A stretch of 64,000 nt of DNA. Origin: Ostrinia nubilalis. Lineage: Eukaryota; Arthropoda; Insecta; Lepidoptera; Crambidae. The DNA is taken from NCBI RefSeq assembly GCF_963855985.1, contig NC_087100.1:1151001-1215000 (forward strand). The letters run 5' to 3'. The translations under genes were made by a program, and so were the position numbers. The notes under the pieces are model-generated. The model made no database searches. It was not told the origin of the DNA and saw only the letters and a list, made by a program, of their open reading frames with translations. This document shows, in pieces, positions 1 to 9,890 of the stretch (its first letter is position 1; each line of letters opens with the position of its first letter).

Positions 1-1173
1 AAAGTTAAAAATATATTGCACGATACTACAAGAAGCTATCTAATGTGTCCAACTGGTCGAAGGTCATGAATAAAATAAAAAGAATTGTGATCATAACACT
101 GATATAGACAATGACAACAATATGGGATCATCTTTAATATATCTGTTACAGTTTCAAAATTCGATGAAAAATCCAATGCCGCTTAAAGTGAGAGAAATGT
201 CTAAAGTTCTAATAGAATTGAAAGTTTTATTCGCTCAAAATGCTTATAACAATAATTGGTAATACATTTCAAATATTAAGTACCTTTATAATGTATCGAT
301 AGAACCAAAATGATATCCTCTCAGCTGGGAAAGGGAAAACCCAGGATTGGGGGAGCGCTCCAGGCAATTTTTAGAACATTTCATAGGTGGTAGTAAATAA
401 TATTTATTTTATTATTAAAATTGAATATTTTGATATTGATAAAATTGAATATATCTTTCGATTCAAATACCGAATATTTTTCAATCGATAATAATTATCG
501 AGAATTGTTAATAATATTCAATTAAAAGTTGTTCAATCCCTAGTCATGCATAGACTAAGACGGTAACCATGGAGATAGTTAGTTTGGTAAGTCACGTGTT
601 AAATGTCAAGAGTGGAAAGTAAACATAGGATTCATGTTATTTATTTACGTGCAAAATGTAAGTAAGTAAATCATAAAAGTGGAACGCCGAGCTATTTCCA
701 AAACCCGTCCAATATTATAATACAATTTGGCTGCGACAACTACAATACAGAACATCTCCCAAATCGATGTGCATATAATAATATAATACAATACTAGTAA
801 GTAAGAGGTTATGATAACAATATTGCTATCAATAAGTTTATAGAATTGGTCCGCCAGGAATAATTGTTCTTACATAAAGATTTGTGTCATTTAGAACCTA
901 GAAAGTATTATTTCGGCACTGTTGATCTAACGGCGAACAATGTATGGAGAACGAACATTGTCCTTTCTTTATTTGTATAGACTATTAAAAAAGTACTTAC
1001 AAATCGTCAAATATTTTGCTATTATGGAGCCTCTACATGTCTCATAATCTTTTTACCATACTAGTGCTTCGAGACCAACATTTGGCAAGTGCTGAGAAGA
1101 AGCGCCACAACAAACTCAGTTACCACTATCTGCCGATAAATAAATAGAAATAGTAGTAGTAGGTGCATTATTG
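1..1173. other. AT-rich non-coding stretch
   Basis: No convincing ORF, RNA gene or full repeat is visible. Positions 380-530 are very AT-rich, with interleaved short inverted motifs around TCGATAATAATTATCGA. This may be the end of a degraded element, but nothing defines its borders. Confidence 0.5.
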
Positions 1174-1409
1174 ATTCAGGAGCAGTTATAAAATTATCAC
1201 TTCACGGGATTTATTGCAACAATATCTATTTTAACGGTAAATACAATATTTACCCTCCCGACCATGACTCGTGCAACCGAGCCGAAACGTCGGGAGGGTA
1301 AATATTTTATTTACCGTTAAAATAGATATTGTTGCAATAAATCCCGTGAAGTGATAATTTTATAGTAAAAATGCAACTTAATAGTTTAAAATATTATTCA
1401 GGAGCAGTT
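1174..1409. mobile_element. Foldback insertion, possibly Penelope-like remnant
   Basis: Two 75-bp arms (1187-1261 and 1290-1364) are inverted copies with a single mismatch, separated by a 28-base loop. The block is flanked by the same 14 bases, ATTCAGGAGCAGTT, at 1174-1187 and 1396-1409, which looks like a target-site duplication. About 30 AT-rich bases lie between the right arm and the right repeat. The loop folds further: CTCG and CGAG pair around TGCAAC and are followed by CCGAAACGTCGG. Penelope-like elements are known for inverted-repeat ends, variable target duplications and hammerhead-type motifs, so they are the best guess. A simple foldback MITE is the alternative. Confidence 0.6.
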
Positions 1410-1489
1410 CTCTGATTCTACCACGCATTCTTGTATGGTGTATATTGAATAACCTACTCATACAATAAAATTGGACTGTGATTCACGCA

Positions 1490-2600
1490 GCCATTTTCAA
1501 ATCTAAATGTGCATAATCTCAAACATAGTTCTAGCGAGCACTGGCCACTCTGGCCAGCTGACACCGGCGATACTAATGAGTCGGGATGCGCGGGTCGCCG
1601 CTGTGACCCGCGATGCGTGCGATATATTGCGCGCCGACGCATCCTGCGCGGAAGAGATGCGCAACATTTTGCTCTAAGTAAAAAAAGCTTTCTGCGGTCT
1701 GGGTTGACCGCAGGACCTCTATGGATGAGAGTGGCGGAGGACAGAAGGCAATGGAAGGAGTTGGAGGAGGCCTTTGCCAATAGGCACACCGAAATCTTAG
1801 ACATTTTGTGAAAGTTATTTTAAGTGAAGCATTTGTTCTATATAAGTGTTATCCTAAATTAAGAAAGCGTCAAATGTAAAATGTAAAAATGTTTCGGAAA
1901 TAAAAGGCTTATTATTATTATTAAAAAAAGCTTTTGAAAAGCATTTTTACACGTCCCAGTATCACTTAGGCCTAGATCACTAAATACGTTCTCGAATCAT
2001 ATAGGTAATCTCAAGCACAGTTCTAGGGACCACTGACCAGCTGACACCGGCGATACTAATGAGTCGGGATGCGCGGGTCGCCGCTGTGACCCGCGATGCG
2101 CGCGATATATTGCGCGCCGACGCATCCTGCGCGGACGGGCTGCGCAACATTTTGCTCTAAAACTTTTGAAGCTCTTAAAAAGCGCTTTTACACGTCCCAG
2201 TACTCTCAGTATTACTTAGGCCTAGATCACTACGTCCTAAATAATCTCAAACACAGTTCTAGCGAGCACTGGCCACTCTGGCCAGCTGACACCGGCGATA
2301 CTAATGAGTCGGGATGCGCGGGTCGCCGCTGTGACCCGCGATGCGCGCGATATATTGCGCGCCGACGCATCCTGCGCGACCGGGCTGCACAACATTTTGC
2401 TCTAAAACTCATAGATGCTTTTATAATGCGCTTTTACAAGTCCCAGTATAACATAGGCCTAGAGTACTATACGTTCTCAAATCTTCGTTGTAAAATGAAA
2501 CGTAGTTCTAGCGAGCACCGGCCAGCTGACACCGGCGATACTAATAACCGCGCGATATCATTGTACTGAGCAAAATTTTGCTCTAAATCTCATACCATTT
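1490..2600. repeat. Four-unit ~240-bp tandem satellite
   Basis: The anchor CTGACACCGGCGATACTAAT recurs at 1558, 2041, 2286 and 2526. Spacings are 245 and 240 bp for the last three copies. The first gap is 483 bp because a LINE tail plus its target duplication (243 bp) interrupts unit 1, and removing it restores 240 bp. Units share a GC-rich core that can form the hairpin CGCGGGTC-loop-GACCCGCG and an imperfect palindrome GCGCGATATATTGCGCGC. A less conserved AT-rich half contains CGTCCCAGTAT and GGCCTAGA. The fourth unit has lost the GC hairpin. A partial remnant of the AT-rich half lies at 2789-2820. ORFs crossing the array are fortuitous. Confidence 0.85.
1692..1921 (+). mobile_element. 5'-truncated LINE tail inserted in the satellite
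   Basis: A short insertion is bounded by a 13-bp target duplication, TAAAAAAAGCTTT, at 1679-1691 and 1922-1934. Its first ~120 bases are an open frame ending at the TGA at 1809-1811. The last residues read RVAEDRRQWKELEEAFANR followed by HTEILDIL, a Trp/Glu-rich end typical of non-LTR reverse transcriptase proteins. A ~110-bp 3' untranslated region follows, ending in (ATT)n. Truncation at the 5' end, a simple-repeat tail and a target duplication are hallmarks of target-primed reverse transcription. The clade is not assigned. Confidence 0.8.
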
Positions 2601-2746
2601 TAGCTAAAGGACGCTCTGGAAAAAGGTTTCCTCCAAGGATTTCCACAACGATCGAACCTGTACTACCCGTGTCCAGGTGCTTCCCGCGATCTTGATTCAC
2701 TAAATCGTTGGTCCACTCAGTGGAAGGCCCGGCCACTGCCACTTAC
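2600..2746 (-). mobile_element. RTE-like LINE 3' fragment
   Basis: The plus strand reads as the complement of the tail shared by many fragments in this window (TTTCCTCCAAGGATTTCCAC, then a region equivalent to the GRPPTRWTDDLVKVAG peptide end). It is diverged, with several indels, and has no clear target duplication. It sits just beyond the satellite. Confidence 0.6.
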
Positions 2747-2830
2747 GATGACAATTTTGTGGACCGTTTTGACAAGTGTAAAAATCATGAAAGCTTCTAA
2801 AAAGCGCTTTTAAACGTCCTTGTATAACTT

Positions 2831-3596
2831 TAACCCTTACGGTTTATACTGTTTTGGAAAATTAGAGTAGGCCATTGCTAGGAAGTAGCGAAAGAGCCTT
2901 ATCCACCTACGTCAGCCTTTTTAAGGCTTGGTATTTCTGCTAAAGTAGGTATTTCGCGCTGTCAAAATCTGCGCGCGCAATACTTCGCCGAAGACAGCGC
3001 GCCAAAGAGCTCTCGCGGCTACACAGTATAGAAATACGCAGTTAGTTAGGTTACGTTGACTTCCTTCCGTTCAAGCGTCACACTCACAGCACTTTCTAAT
3101 ACAAATCATATCCAAGTGATACAAATTAAAACGACTTTCAAAATTTTTGGGAATATATTTTAGAATCGAATAAATATAGAATATAACTGCCAAAGTAAAC
3201 ACGGTTCAAAGAGAGAAGTTCCGCGCCGGCTAAAATAATTTCAAGATTACGTCACCCGACCTATCGGTAGATCCTCGGGAGCTTGAGCGATTGGAAAAAC
3301 ATTTTATGATCAGTTACTCAAAGTAGCGATTATTTAGAGCTTGGATAATAAATTATAGTTGTTGCAATTCACAAAGCTTTGCATGTAGTTAATTACATTA
3401 ATCAGTACACGCTTCAATTTTGTTCAGTCTTTTTGTTTATTAATAAATAAAAATATCATACTAAAATTGCATACATATTTGTTTGTATTGGTCTGGGTGT
3501 TTTCTTTCCATAATTTATGTATAACGTATGTACGGGGCTCTGTATCGAAAATCACTATGAGCAATGAGCATCACACACGGTTACCTGGAGTGCATT
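2831..3596. other. Non-coding stretch
   Basis: The sequence is mixed AT-rich with a somewhat GC-richer patch at 2930-3020. No ORF, repeat boundary or RNA gene is recognisable. Confidence 0.4.
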
Positions 3597-3925
3597 ACCG
3601 CAGCAAAATTTTTATAAATGTTGTGCCTTAGAGAGTCGAGAGTATAGCAGATAATTAGTCCATCGTGAGCAGAAATTTGTCCACTAATAGCAAAACTCGT
3701 TCAAATTGTAGTTTTAAAGTTATTAGGAAAACACAGATTTTGCTGGGGTAACGTTTCAAACATTATCCTAGCAAAATTTTTTTTTTGAAAGTCTTTCTAT
3801 CCCGGAACCAAATACCTACATGGATAGATAGCTCTTGTTGCGTAGTAATTTGTCTACGAATAGCAAATTTTGTTCGTGTTCCGCTTCTCAAGTTATTTAG
3901 AATTTTGCTGGGGTAATGTTTTGTG
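3597..3925. repeat. Diverged ~165-bp direct repeat, two copies
   Basis: Two copies follow each other in the same order of landmarks. The first is at 3597-3763 and the second at 3764-3925. Both contain AGCAAAATTTTT near the start, AATTTGTC(C/T)AC then AATAGCAAA in the middle, and TTTTGCTGGGGTAA near the end. Identity is moderate with indels, so this is an old duplication. No family is recognised. Confidence 0.55.
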
Positions 3926-4462
3926 ATGTCCCTGATCTCGTAAATGGCTCAACGCAGAAGTTTGAAAAAATGCCAATGATAGACCTTGATTGTTCTTGAT
4001 GTCCAAATTAGTTCAAACATTAGTCATTGATTTGAATGATAAACACCAGTGTAATTAAAAGATTTCAGAAAATCAGATAAAAAGGATTTGTGAGTAAACC
4101 AGTACTCTTACAATCGAATAAAAAGGTGTAGCATGTACCCTTGGTACACCTTTATAACCACAGTAAATATAAATGATGTGGCTTTGCGCAAAAGAGAGAC
4201 TTCAAGAAATCTAATTTATTTTAACAGTCTTACTTTCGTAGCCGAATACGCGATTCCCTTATAACAAGGGAACATGGCATACAATGGACAAATTAAAATG
4301 TTCCTTAAATAAGCTATCCTGTTAATTTCAGCTTTATATTACGACTTATAAGAAAGTTATCGAACTGCAAAAAAATATCAGGAATTCTTCTATAAGCCGA
4401 CCAAATTATAAAGGTTACAAAAAAGCGACCGTTCCATACATAAGGCTTGCCATCTTAAATGA
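3926..4462. other. Non-coding stretch upstream of the gypsy element
   Basis: No gene is visible. A small 9-bp hairpin (AAAGGTGTA with TACACCTTT) lies at 4122-4153. The last four bases (4463-4466, ACGG) are the left target duplication of the gypsy insertion. Confidence 0.4.
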
Positions 4463-4466
4463 ACGG

Positions 4467-4792
4467 TATAACGCGGCGATAGGGTTAATGCTCGCACTCA
4501 AGTTTGGCGGGCGTTCGTTTTAAAAACACGCGGGGCTCGCGCGCTCTGTCGGCGCTCTTCGCCAACGATCGTCGTCGAAACTTCTAGACTCGTGCTTAAC
4601 GCCAGTCCGCCCAAGGCCGCGACGCGCGCGAACAAACTTTCTATGTTTTGGCTGTTATATCATTTACTACTGATTCCAAGTATTGTTTGTGTTATATTTC
4701 GTTGTGGAAAAGACAATATACGTTTCTGTGCCTTTGAATCGTGCTTTGGACTATTATTTCACGACCCCGAGTACCAAAGAACTAACTTTACA
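4467..4792 (+). repeat. 5' LTR of gypsy element
   Basis: This starts TATAACGCGG and ends ACTTTACA. By eye it matches the 3' LTR base for base over 326 bp. The ends are not the canonical TG...CA. A small ORF inside it (from 4592) occurs in both LTRs and is most likely fortuitous. Confidence 0.93.
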
Positions 4793-4810
4793 GTGACGCC
4801 CAACTCGCGG
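4793..4810 (+). other. Putative gypsy primer-binding site
   Basis: The sequence immediately after the 5' LTR is GTGACGCCCAACTCGCGG. It resembles the TGGCGCCCAAC type of primer-binding site used by many retroelements, with one mismatch. The tRNA is not assigned with confidence. Confidence 0.5.
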
Positions 4811-4884
4811 GGCACGATCACCGGCACAAGTACCTACAAACTGCGAAAGCCTTCGAACACACTTGCTTGAGAGAGATTTACATC

Positions 4885-7800
4885 ATGCCGCCAAAAAGGA
4901 ACGTCGCGAGAACCGCGAAGAACGAGGGGTCGGACTCCGACACGGACCACAACACCGACCACGAAACCGACAGGACGGTGGTGTCCTCGCCGAATGTTAC
5001 AATTTCAGAGGAAATGCTGCAAAACTTGGTCTCCAGCATCACTCGGAGCCAAATGGAAGCGAGCCGCGTACTCATCGACAGCATCCTGTCAAGTAACAGA
5101 GGTCATCCGTGTGCTTCATCACCACGCCCCGACACTCCAGGCCACACGCAGCGCCCCGGCAATTTCGCAAAGTGCACGGCGCGTTTCGATGGAACGTCTA
5201 AAAATGCCGACGAGTTAGAAGCCTTCATCGATGCCATCGAGGTGTTCCGGGAGTGCACAAACGTCAGCGACGAGCACGCCCTGCGGGGACTACCTATGCT
5301 GTTGGCCGGCGACGCCGCCGTGTGGTGGCAGGGCGTGAAGGCGTCGGTGTCATCTTGGACCGAAGCCCTACAGCGGCTTCGAGGGATGTACGGCGTGCCA
5401 CGACCCGGCTACAAGATACTACGGGACATTTTCGCGTGTGATCAAAGTAGTGACCGAGCCGATGTTTTTATTTGTAAAGTGCGCGCGCTAATAATGAAAT
5501 TACCGTACACAGTGCCGGAAGATATGAAAATAGACATCGTATACGGATTATTGGACCGTAAGATTAGGAAACGTGTGTCTCGCGATACTGTGGACGGGCT
5601 GGAGCAACTTATCAGCAAGGTCAGGTTGGTAGAGGAGTCGCTGGCAGAGGTAAGTTCTCTCAATACTAATAATAGCGCGAGCCCTATTAACCCTTCGAGT
5701 GCGCGATGCCGCTCGTCGAACGCGGGCCCGAGCGTTAACCCATCGCGCGCCACGAATGACCCCCCTAACTCTGTTAAACTTCGCGATAATTCTGGTTTTA
5801 ATTCAAGTAATACATTTACATCCGATAACCCGCGTAATTTAAATTCAAAACACAGTGATAGTGAAGGGAAAAAACGTATCCGACCTAGGTGTGCTTATTG
5901 TAAATTATTCGGACATTCTATTGACGACTGCCGTAATAAAGCAAACAAAAGCGGTGATAGTTCACAAAACTCACGTGATAGTAATACCCCCCTACGTTGC
6001 TACGGATGCGGTCAGCTGGGAGTGGTGAGGTCGAAGTGCGACAACTGTAAAACCGTACCCAGTTCGAGCGGGAAACCGGATTTTTGTACCGCTAATGTCA
6101 CCGATAGCGAAGATCCGAGGCCCATTGTTGAAATTCAGGTTGTAAAACGAACCGGGTTGGCTATTCTTGACACGGGGGCCACCCACTCAATCGCTAGCCC
6201 CGCACTCTATTATTTATTACTGGAAGCTGGTACTGAATTTAGGCAAGCTGTTCGTACTATTGGACTTGCTGATGGATCGCAGCAGGTACATACCATCCTC
6301 GAGGGTGATGTCGACGTTACCCTGAATAACCGTGTGATACCTACCACGTTTATGGTGCTACAGGATGCACAGACCAGGACATTGTTAGGTAGAGATTTCA
6401 TCACTAGGGCCAGTATCCTGCTGGATCTACCGCAGAGCAGCTGGTCCTTCAATGATGACCCTCATCGGTGGTACCCGTTCATCACCAGGTTTGAGTCACC
6501 TACCTCTACAAATACGGACCTGATGAAAGTAGACGTAGCAAGTTTGGTGCTCAGGAGCGACGAAGGTACGCAGCTGTCAGCAGATCAGAGGACGCAGATG
6601 AACGCCTTCCTAGTTCAAAACGCTGATCGCTTCGCGAAGGAGGGTCCTCCTACGGAGTACGCCACGCATCGTCTGAAGATCGACGCGCACCAGGAGCCCA
6701 TCGCGTCACCGCCTTACAGATTGTCACCCGGTAAGAAGGCCATACTAGAGAAGGAATTGCAGAAGTTGCTGGATGCGGACGTGATCGAGGAGTGTGATTC
6801 TCCGTGGGCTGCAAACGTAGTCCTCGTGACAAAGAAAGACGGAGGAGTTCGACTGTGTGTCGACTACAGGAAGTTAAACGCGGTGACCGAGCCTGATCGC
6901 TATCCACTCCCGAGGATAGAAGACGTTCTCCACGCAGCTAAGAACACCAGCTTTATGACGACCTGCGACCTCCGATCTGGGTATTTCCAGGTCAGCGTGG
7001 AACCTGAGGACAGGGATAAAACAGCTTTCGTGAGCCCCTTAGGATGTTTTAGGTTTAAAAGGATGCCCATGGGTTTGAGGAACTCTGGGGCCACTTTTCA
7101 ACGCCTTATGGACCGATTCAAGTCTGGGAAGGAACTTGCAGGTGTCTGCTTGCTGACGTACCTCGACGACGTCATTGTTCTGTCAGAAACATTTTCCCAA
7201 CACCTGGAAGACCTGCATGCCGTTTTTGACAGGCTCGCGATGTATAACCTACGCATAAATCGCGAGAAGAGTTGTTTTGTCCGTGAGTCAGTCAAATTCT
7301 TAGGACACGTGATTGTACCCGGTGGAGTGAAAGTGGACCCTGACAAGACATCAGCTGTCGCCAACATGTCCCCACCGACGAATACTAAGCAGTTGAAGAC
7401 CTTTCTGCAGACGTCTAGCTGGTTCCGTCGATTTATACCCAATTACGCCGAGGTTGCCCGGCCGCTGACGGAGCTCCTCAAAAGGGACAGCAAATGGGTA
7501 TGGGAATCAAGACAACAGGACGCATTCAATCGCATCAAACAGCTGCTGGTCTCCGCTCCCATATTACGTCAGGCCGACGAGTCCAAGCCTTTCTCACTCA
7601 GGACTGACAGTAGTGGCTACTGCCTCGGAGCAGTGTTGATGCAGGGGGAGGGTCCCGACGAACGTCCTGTTGAGTACGCCAGCCGCTTGCTCAATAGCGC
7701 AGAGAGAAACTATAACACGACGGAGAGGGAAGCTCTGGCGGTAGTATGGGCCGTGTCAAAATTCCGCGGGTACATCGAAGGATCAGAGGTGGTGGTCAAG

Positions 7801-9342
7801 AGTGATCATCAACCTTTGCGATGGCTTATGACCGTGAAGTCTCCGAGTGGTCTGTTGGCAAGGTGGGCCCTTACTCTACAGGAGTATAATCTACGCGTGG
7901 AGTATACCCCTGGAAAATCGAACGTCATAGCCGATACTCTATCCCGTCCTCCCGGCACAGACGAAACTGACTTCGAACTGGGATACGCTGAAGTCGATTT
8001 TCCAGCAAGAAACCCCAAAGATGTCCGCGAGAACCAACTCAAAGACCCAGAGTTGAGGAGAATCGTCGAAGATTTGGAGTCACCCGACGATCCCTTTAGG
8101 GGGAGGAGTTGGTCCGACAAGGGATACATGTTATCTGATGGCATACTATACAGATATGGACCAGAAGAGTGTGACGAGGAGACAGCATGCCTGGTTGTAC
8201 CCGAACACGAACGAGATGGGATCCTGAAGGAATACCACGACGCGCCGACGGCAGGCCATTTCGGAGTGGAGCGTACCCTAGACCGCATCAGAGCGAAGTA
8301 TTACTGGCCTGGAATGAGGCAATGCATCGTAGGTCACCTTAAAAGGTGCATAGATTGCCAAAGGTACAAAACCGACAACCGAAAGCCAGCCGGACTGCTG
8401 CAAACGCCGGCAACCAACCGCCGCTTCGAAGTTGTGGCTGTGGATCTTTTTGGACCTTTGCCGGAGACAGCTGACAAGAACAAGTGGATCCTGATCCTAG
8501 AGGATACGTGCTCCCGATGGGTAGAGTTGTTTGCTCTCCAGAATGCCACCAGTGCAGACTGCGCCAAAACTTTAGTCTCGGAAGTCTTCTTGAGGTACGG
8601 GGTGCCGCGACGCATTTTGAGCGATAATGGTGTCCAGTTCATCAGCGAAGTTATGCAACAGGTATGCCACACTTTTGGTATAACACAGTCGCTGTCACCT
8701 GTTTACCACCCTCAGGCGAACCCAGTCGAAAGGAAGAACCGGGATTTAAAGCCCCAGCTCGCCATCCTGGTAGGTAAAGACCACACCACCTGGGATATCC
8801 ATCTACCAGCGGTGCGATTCGCCATGAATTCTGCCGTGACCAGCAGCACTGGCCACTCTGCCGCTTTTCTCACGTTCGGCCGAGAGATACGTGCACCAGC
8901 CGACGTGATCGCAGACATGCGCACTATTGTGGAGAGTGAGAATGTAACTACCTGCCTTACCTCCTACCTTCGACGGATGTCGACAGTGCTCTTTGAAACC
9001 AGGGAAGTTCATGAAAAGGTTCAGGCCAACCAGAAACGTTTTGCTGACGAAGGTCGTCGTCCAGCGCCAGATTATTCCGCCGGGGACCTTGTTCTTCTGA
9101 AGACCCAGGGGAGCAACGATACGACCCGCGGTCAGACGCCTAAGTTTATACCGCGACGAGACGGGCCCTATCGAGTCAAGGAAGCTGCGAGTTCCACTAC
9201 GTATATCCTTGAAAGGCTTAATAGCAAGGATGTCTTAGGGAGGTATCACGTCTCTCAGCTGACCCCATTCGTAGGTGACATTCCGCCAGAACCCGTAAAT
9301 GAGAAGCGCAAGCGCGGGCGACCCAAGCGTTTTCTCGACTGA
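4885..9342 (+). CDS. Gag-Pol polyprotein, Ty3/gypsy
   Basis: This is one frame of 1,485 codons from ATG 4885. The frame is open from 4867 upstream, but that codon is TTG. Gag occupies roughly residues 1-400, with a capsid-like region around 100-180 and a Cys-His knuckle at ~336 (CAYCKLFGHSIDDC). A second knuckle at ~372 (CYGCGQLGVVRSKC) has Val where His is expected. The protease motif DTGA is at ~429. Reverse transcriptase has VRLCVDYRKLNA (~655) and the catalytic YLDDVIV (~759). RNase H has Asp ~908 in RTDSS, then TEREALA and KSDHQ. Integrase has an HHCC zinc region (~1115-1157) and a catalytic triad D1187, D1247 and E1282, giving a 35-residue spacing. No chromodomain or env is seen. Gag and Pol share one frame with no frameshift signal, which is unusual but known in some insect gypsy lineages. 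Confidence 0.95.
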   Translation: MPPKRNVARTAKNEGSDSDTDHNTDHETDRTVVSSPNVTISEEMLQNLVSSITRSQMEASRVLIDSILSSNRGHPCASSPRPDTPGHTQRPGNFAKCTARFDGTSKNADELEAFIDAIEVFRECTNVSDEHALRGLPMLLAGDAAVWWQGVKASVSSWTEALQRLRGMYGVPRPGYKILRDIFACDQSSDRADVFICKVRALIMKLPYTVPEDMKIDIVYGLLDRKIRKRVSRDTVDGLEQLISKVRLVEESLAEVSSLNTNNSASPINPSSARCRSSNAGPSVNPSRATNDPPNSVKLRDNSGFNSSNTFTSDNPRNLNSKHSDSEGKKRIRPRCAYCKLFGHSIDDCRNKANKSGDSSQNSRDSNTPLRCYGCGQLGVVRSKCDNCKTVPSSSGKPDFCTANVTDSEDPRPIVEIQVVKRTGLAILDTGATHSIASPALYYLLLEAGTEFRQAVRTIGLADGSQQVHTILEGDVDVTLNNRVIPTTFMVLQDAQTRTLLGRDFITRASILLDLPQSSWSFNDDPHRWYPFITRFESPTSTNTDLMKVDVASLVLRSDEGTQLSADQRTQMNAFLVQNADRFAKEGPPTEYATHRLKIDAHQEPIASPPYRLSPGKKAILEKELQKLLDADVIEECDSPWAANVVLVTKKDGGVRLCVDYRKLNAVTEPDRYPLPRIEDVLHAAKNTSFMTTCDLRSGYFQVSVEPEDRDKTAFVSPLGCFRFKRMPMGLRNSGATFQRLMDRFKSGKELAGVCLLTYLDDVIVLSETFSQHLEDLHAVFDRLAMYNLRINREKSCFVRESVKFLGHVIVPGGVKVDPDKTSAVANMSPPTNTKQLKTFLQTSSWFRRFIPNYAEVARPLTELLKRDSKWVWESRQQDAFNRIKQLLVSAPILRQADESKPFSLRTDSSGYCLGAVLMQGEGPDERPVEYASRLLNSAERNYNTTEREALAVVWAVSKFRGYIEGSEVVVKSDHQPLRWLMTVKSPSGLLARWALTLQEYNLRVEYTPGKSNVIADTLSRPPGTDETDFELGYAEVDFPARNPKDVRENQLKDPELRRIVEDLESPDDPFRGRSWSDKGYMLSDGILYRYGPEECDEETACLVVPEHERDGILKEYHDAPTAGHFGVERTLDRIRAKYYWPGMRQCIVGHLKRCIDCQRYKTDNRKPAGLLQTPATNRRFEVVAVDLFGPLPETADKNKWILILEDTCSRWVELFALQNATSADCAKTLVSEVFLRYGVPRRILSDNGVQFISEVMQQVCHTFGITQSLSPVYHPQANPVERKNRDLKPQLAILVGKDHTTWDIHLPAVRFAMNSAVTSSTGHSAAFLTFGREIRAPADVIADMRTIVESENVTTCLTSYLRRMSTVLFETREVHEKVQANQKRFADEGRRPAPDYSAGDLVLLKTQGSNDTTRGQTPKFIPRRDGPYRVKEAASSTTYILERLNSKDVLGRYHVSQLTPFVGDIPPEPVNEKRKRGRPKRFLD

Positions 9343-9371
9343 CCCAGACGCGAGGGCGCTATATCTTGGTC

Positions 9372-9383
9372 AGAGGGGGAGGT
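9372..9383 (+). other. Polypurine tract of gypsy element
   Basis: AGAGGGGGAGGT lies directly against the 3' LTR, the expected position for the plus-strand primer. It follows the Gag-Pol stop by about 30 bases. Confidence 0.8.
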
Positions 9384-9709
9384 TATAACGCGGCGATAGG
9401 GTTAATGCTCGCACTCAAGTTTGGCGGGCGTTCGTTTTAAAAACACGCGGGGCTCGCGCGCTCTGTCGGCGCTCTTCGCCAACGATCGTCGTCGAAACTT
9501 CTAGACTCGTGCTTAACGCCAGTCCGCCCAAGGCCGCGACGCGCGCGAACAAACTTTCTATGTTTTGGCTGTTATATCATTTACTACTGATTCCAAGTAT
9601 TGTTTGTGTTATATTTCGTTGTGGAAAAGACAATATACGTTTCTGTGCCTTTGAATCGTGCTTTGGACTATTATTTCACGACCCCGAGTACCAAAGAACT
9701 AACTTTACA
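9384..9709 (+). repeat. 3' LTR of gypsy element
   Basis: This appears to be an exact copy of 4467-4792. It is followed by ACGG, the right target duplication. Confidence 0.93.
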
Positions 9710-9890
9710 ACGGTATAATATCGAGGTTTCGTCAGTACAGTTGCGAACAAAGGTGTTTGTGTAGTGTAGTTGAATTGAGAGGTCAGATTATTGAAATAAT
9801 AAAACGAACATTTTATTTTTTAAATACATTTTAAAAATAATTTACATTACAGATAACAATGAGAGGATGACATTGCAAGGTGGTGCCAGT

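Larger units (their letters stand above)
4467..9709 (+). mobile_element. Complete Ty3/gypsy LTR retrotransposon
   Basis: The element spans 5,243 bp and is bounded by 326-bp direct LTRs and a 4-bp duplication, ACGG, at 4463-4466 and 9710-9713. In order it has the 5' LTR, a putative primer-binding site, a single Gag-Pol ORF, a purine-rich tract and the 3' LTR. No env ORF is present. The coding region is GC-richer than its surroundings. Matching LTRs and an uninterrupted ORF indicate recent insertion and possible competence. The gypsy clade cannot be fixed without a phylogeny. Confidence 0.95.

Noticed and set aside
4592..4870. 92-codon ORF in the gypsy 5' LTR and leader, repeated at 9509-9718
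   Set aside because: It lies in the LTR, both copies are identical because the LTRs are, and it has no domain.
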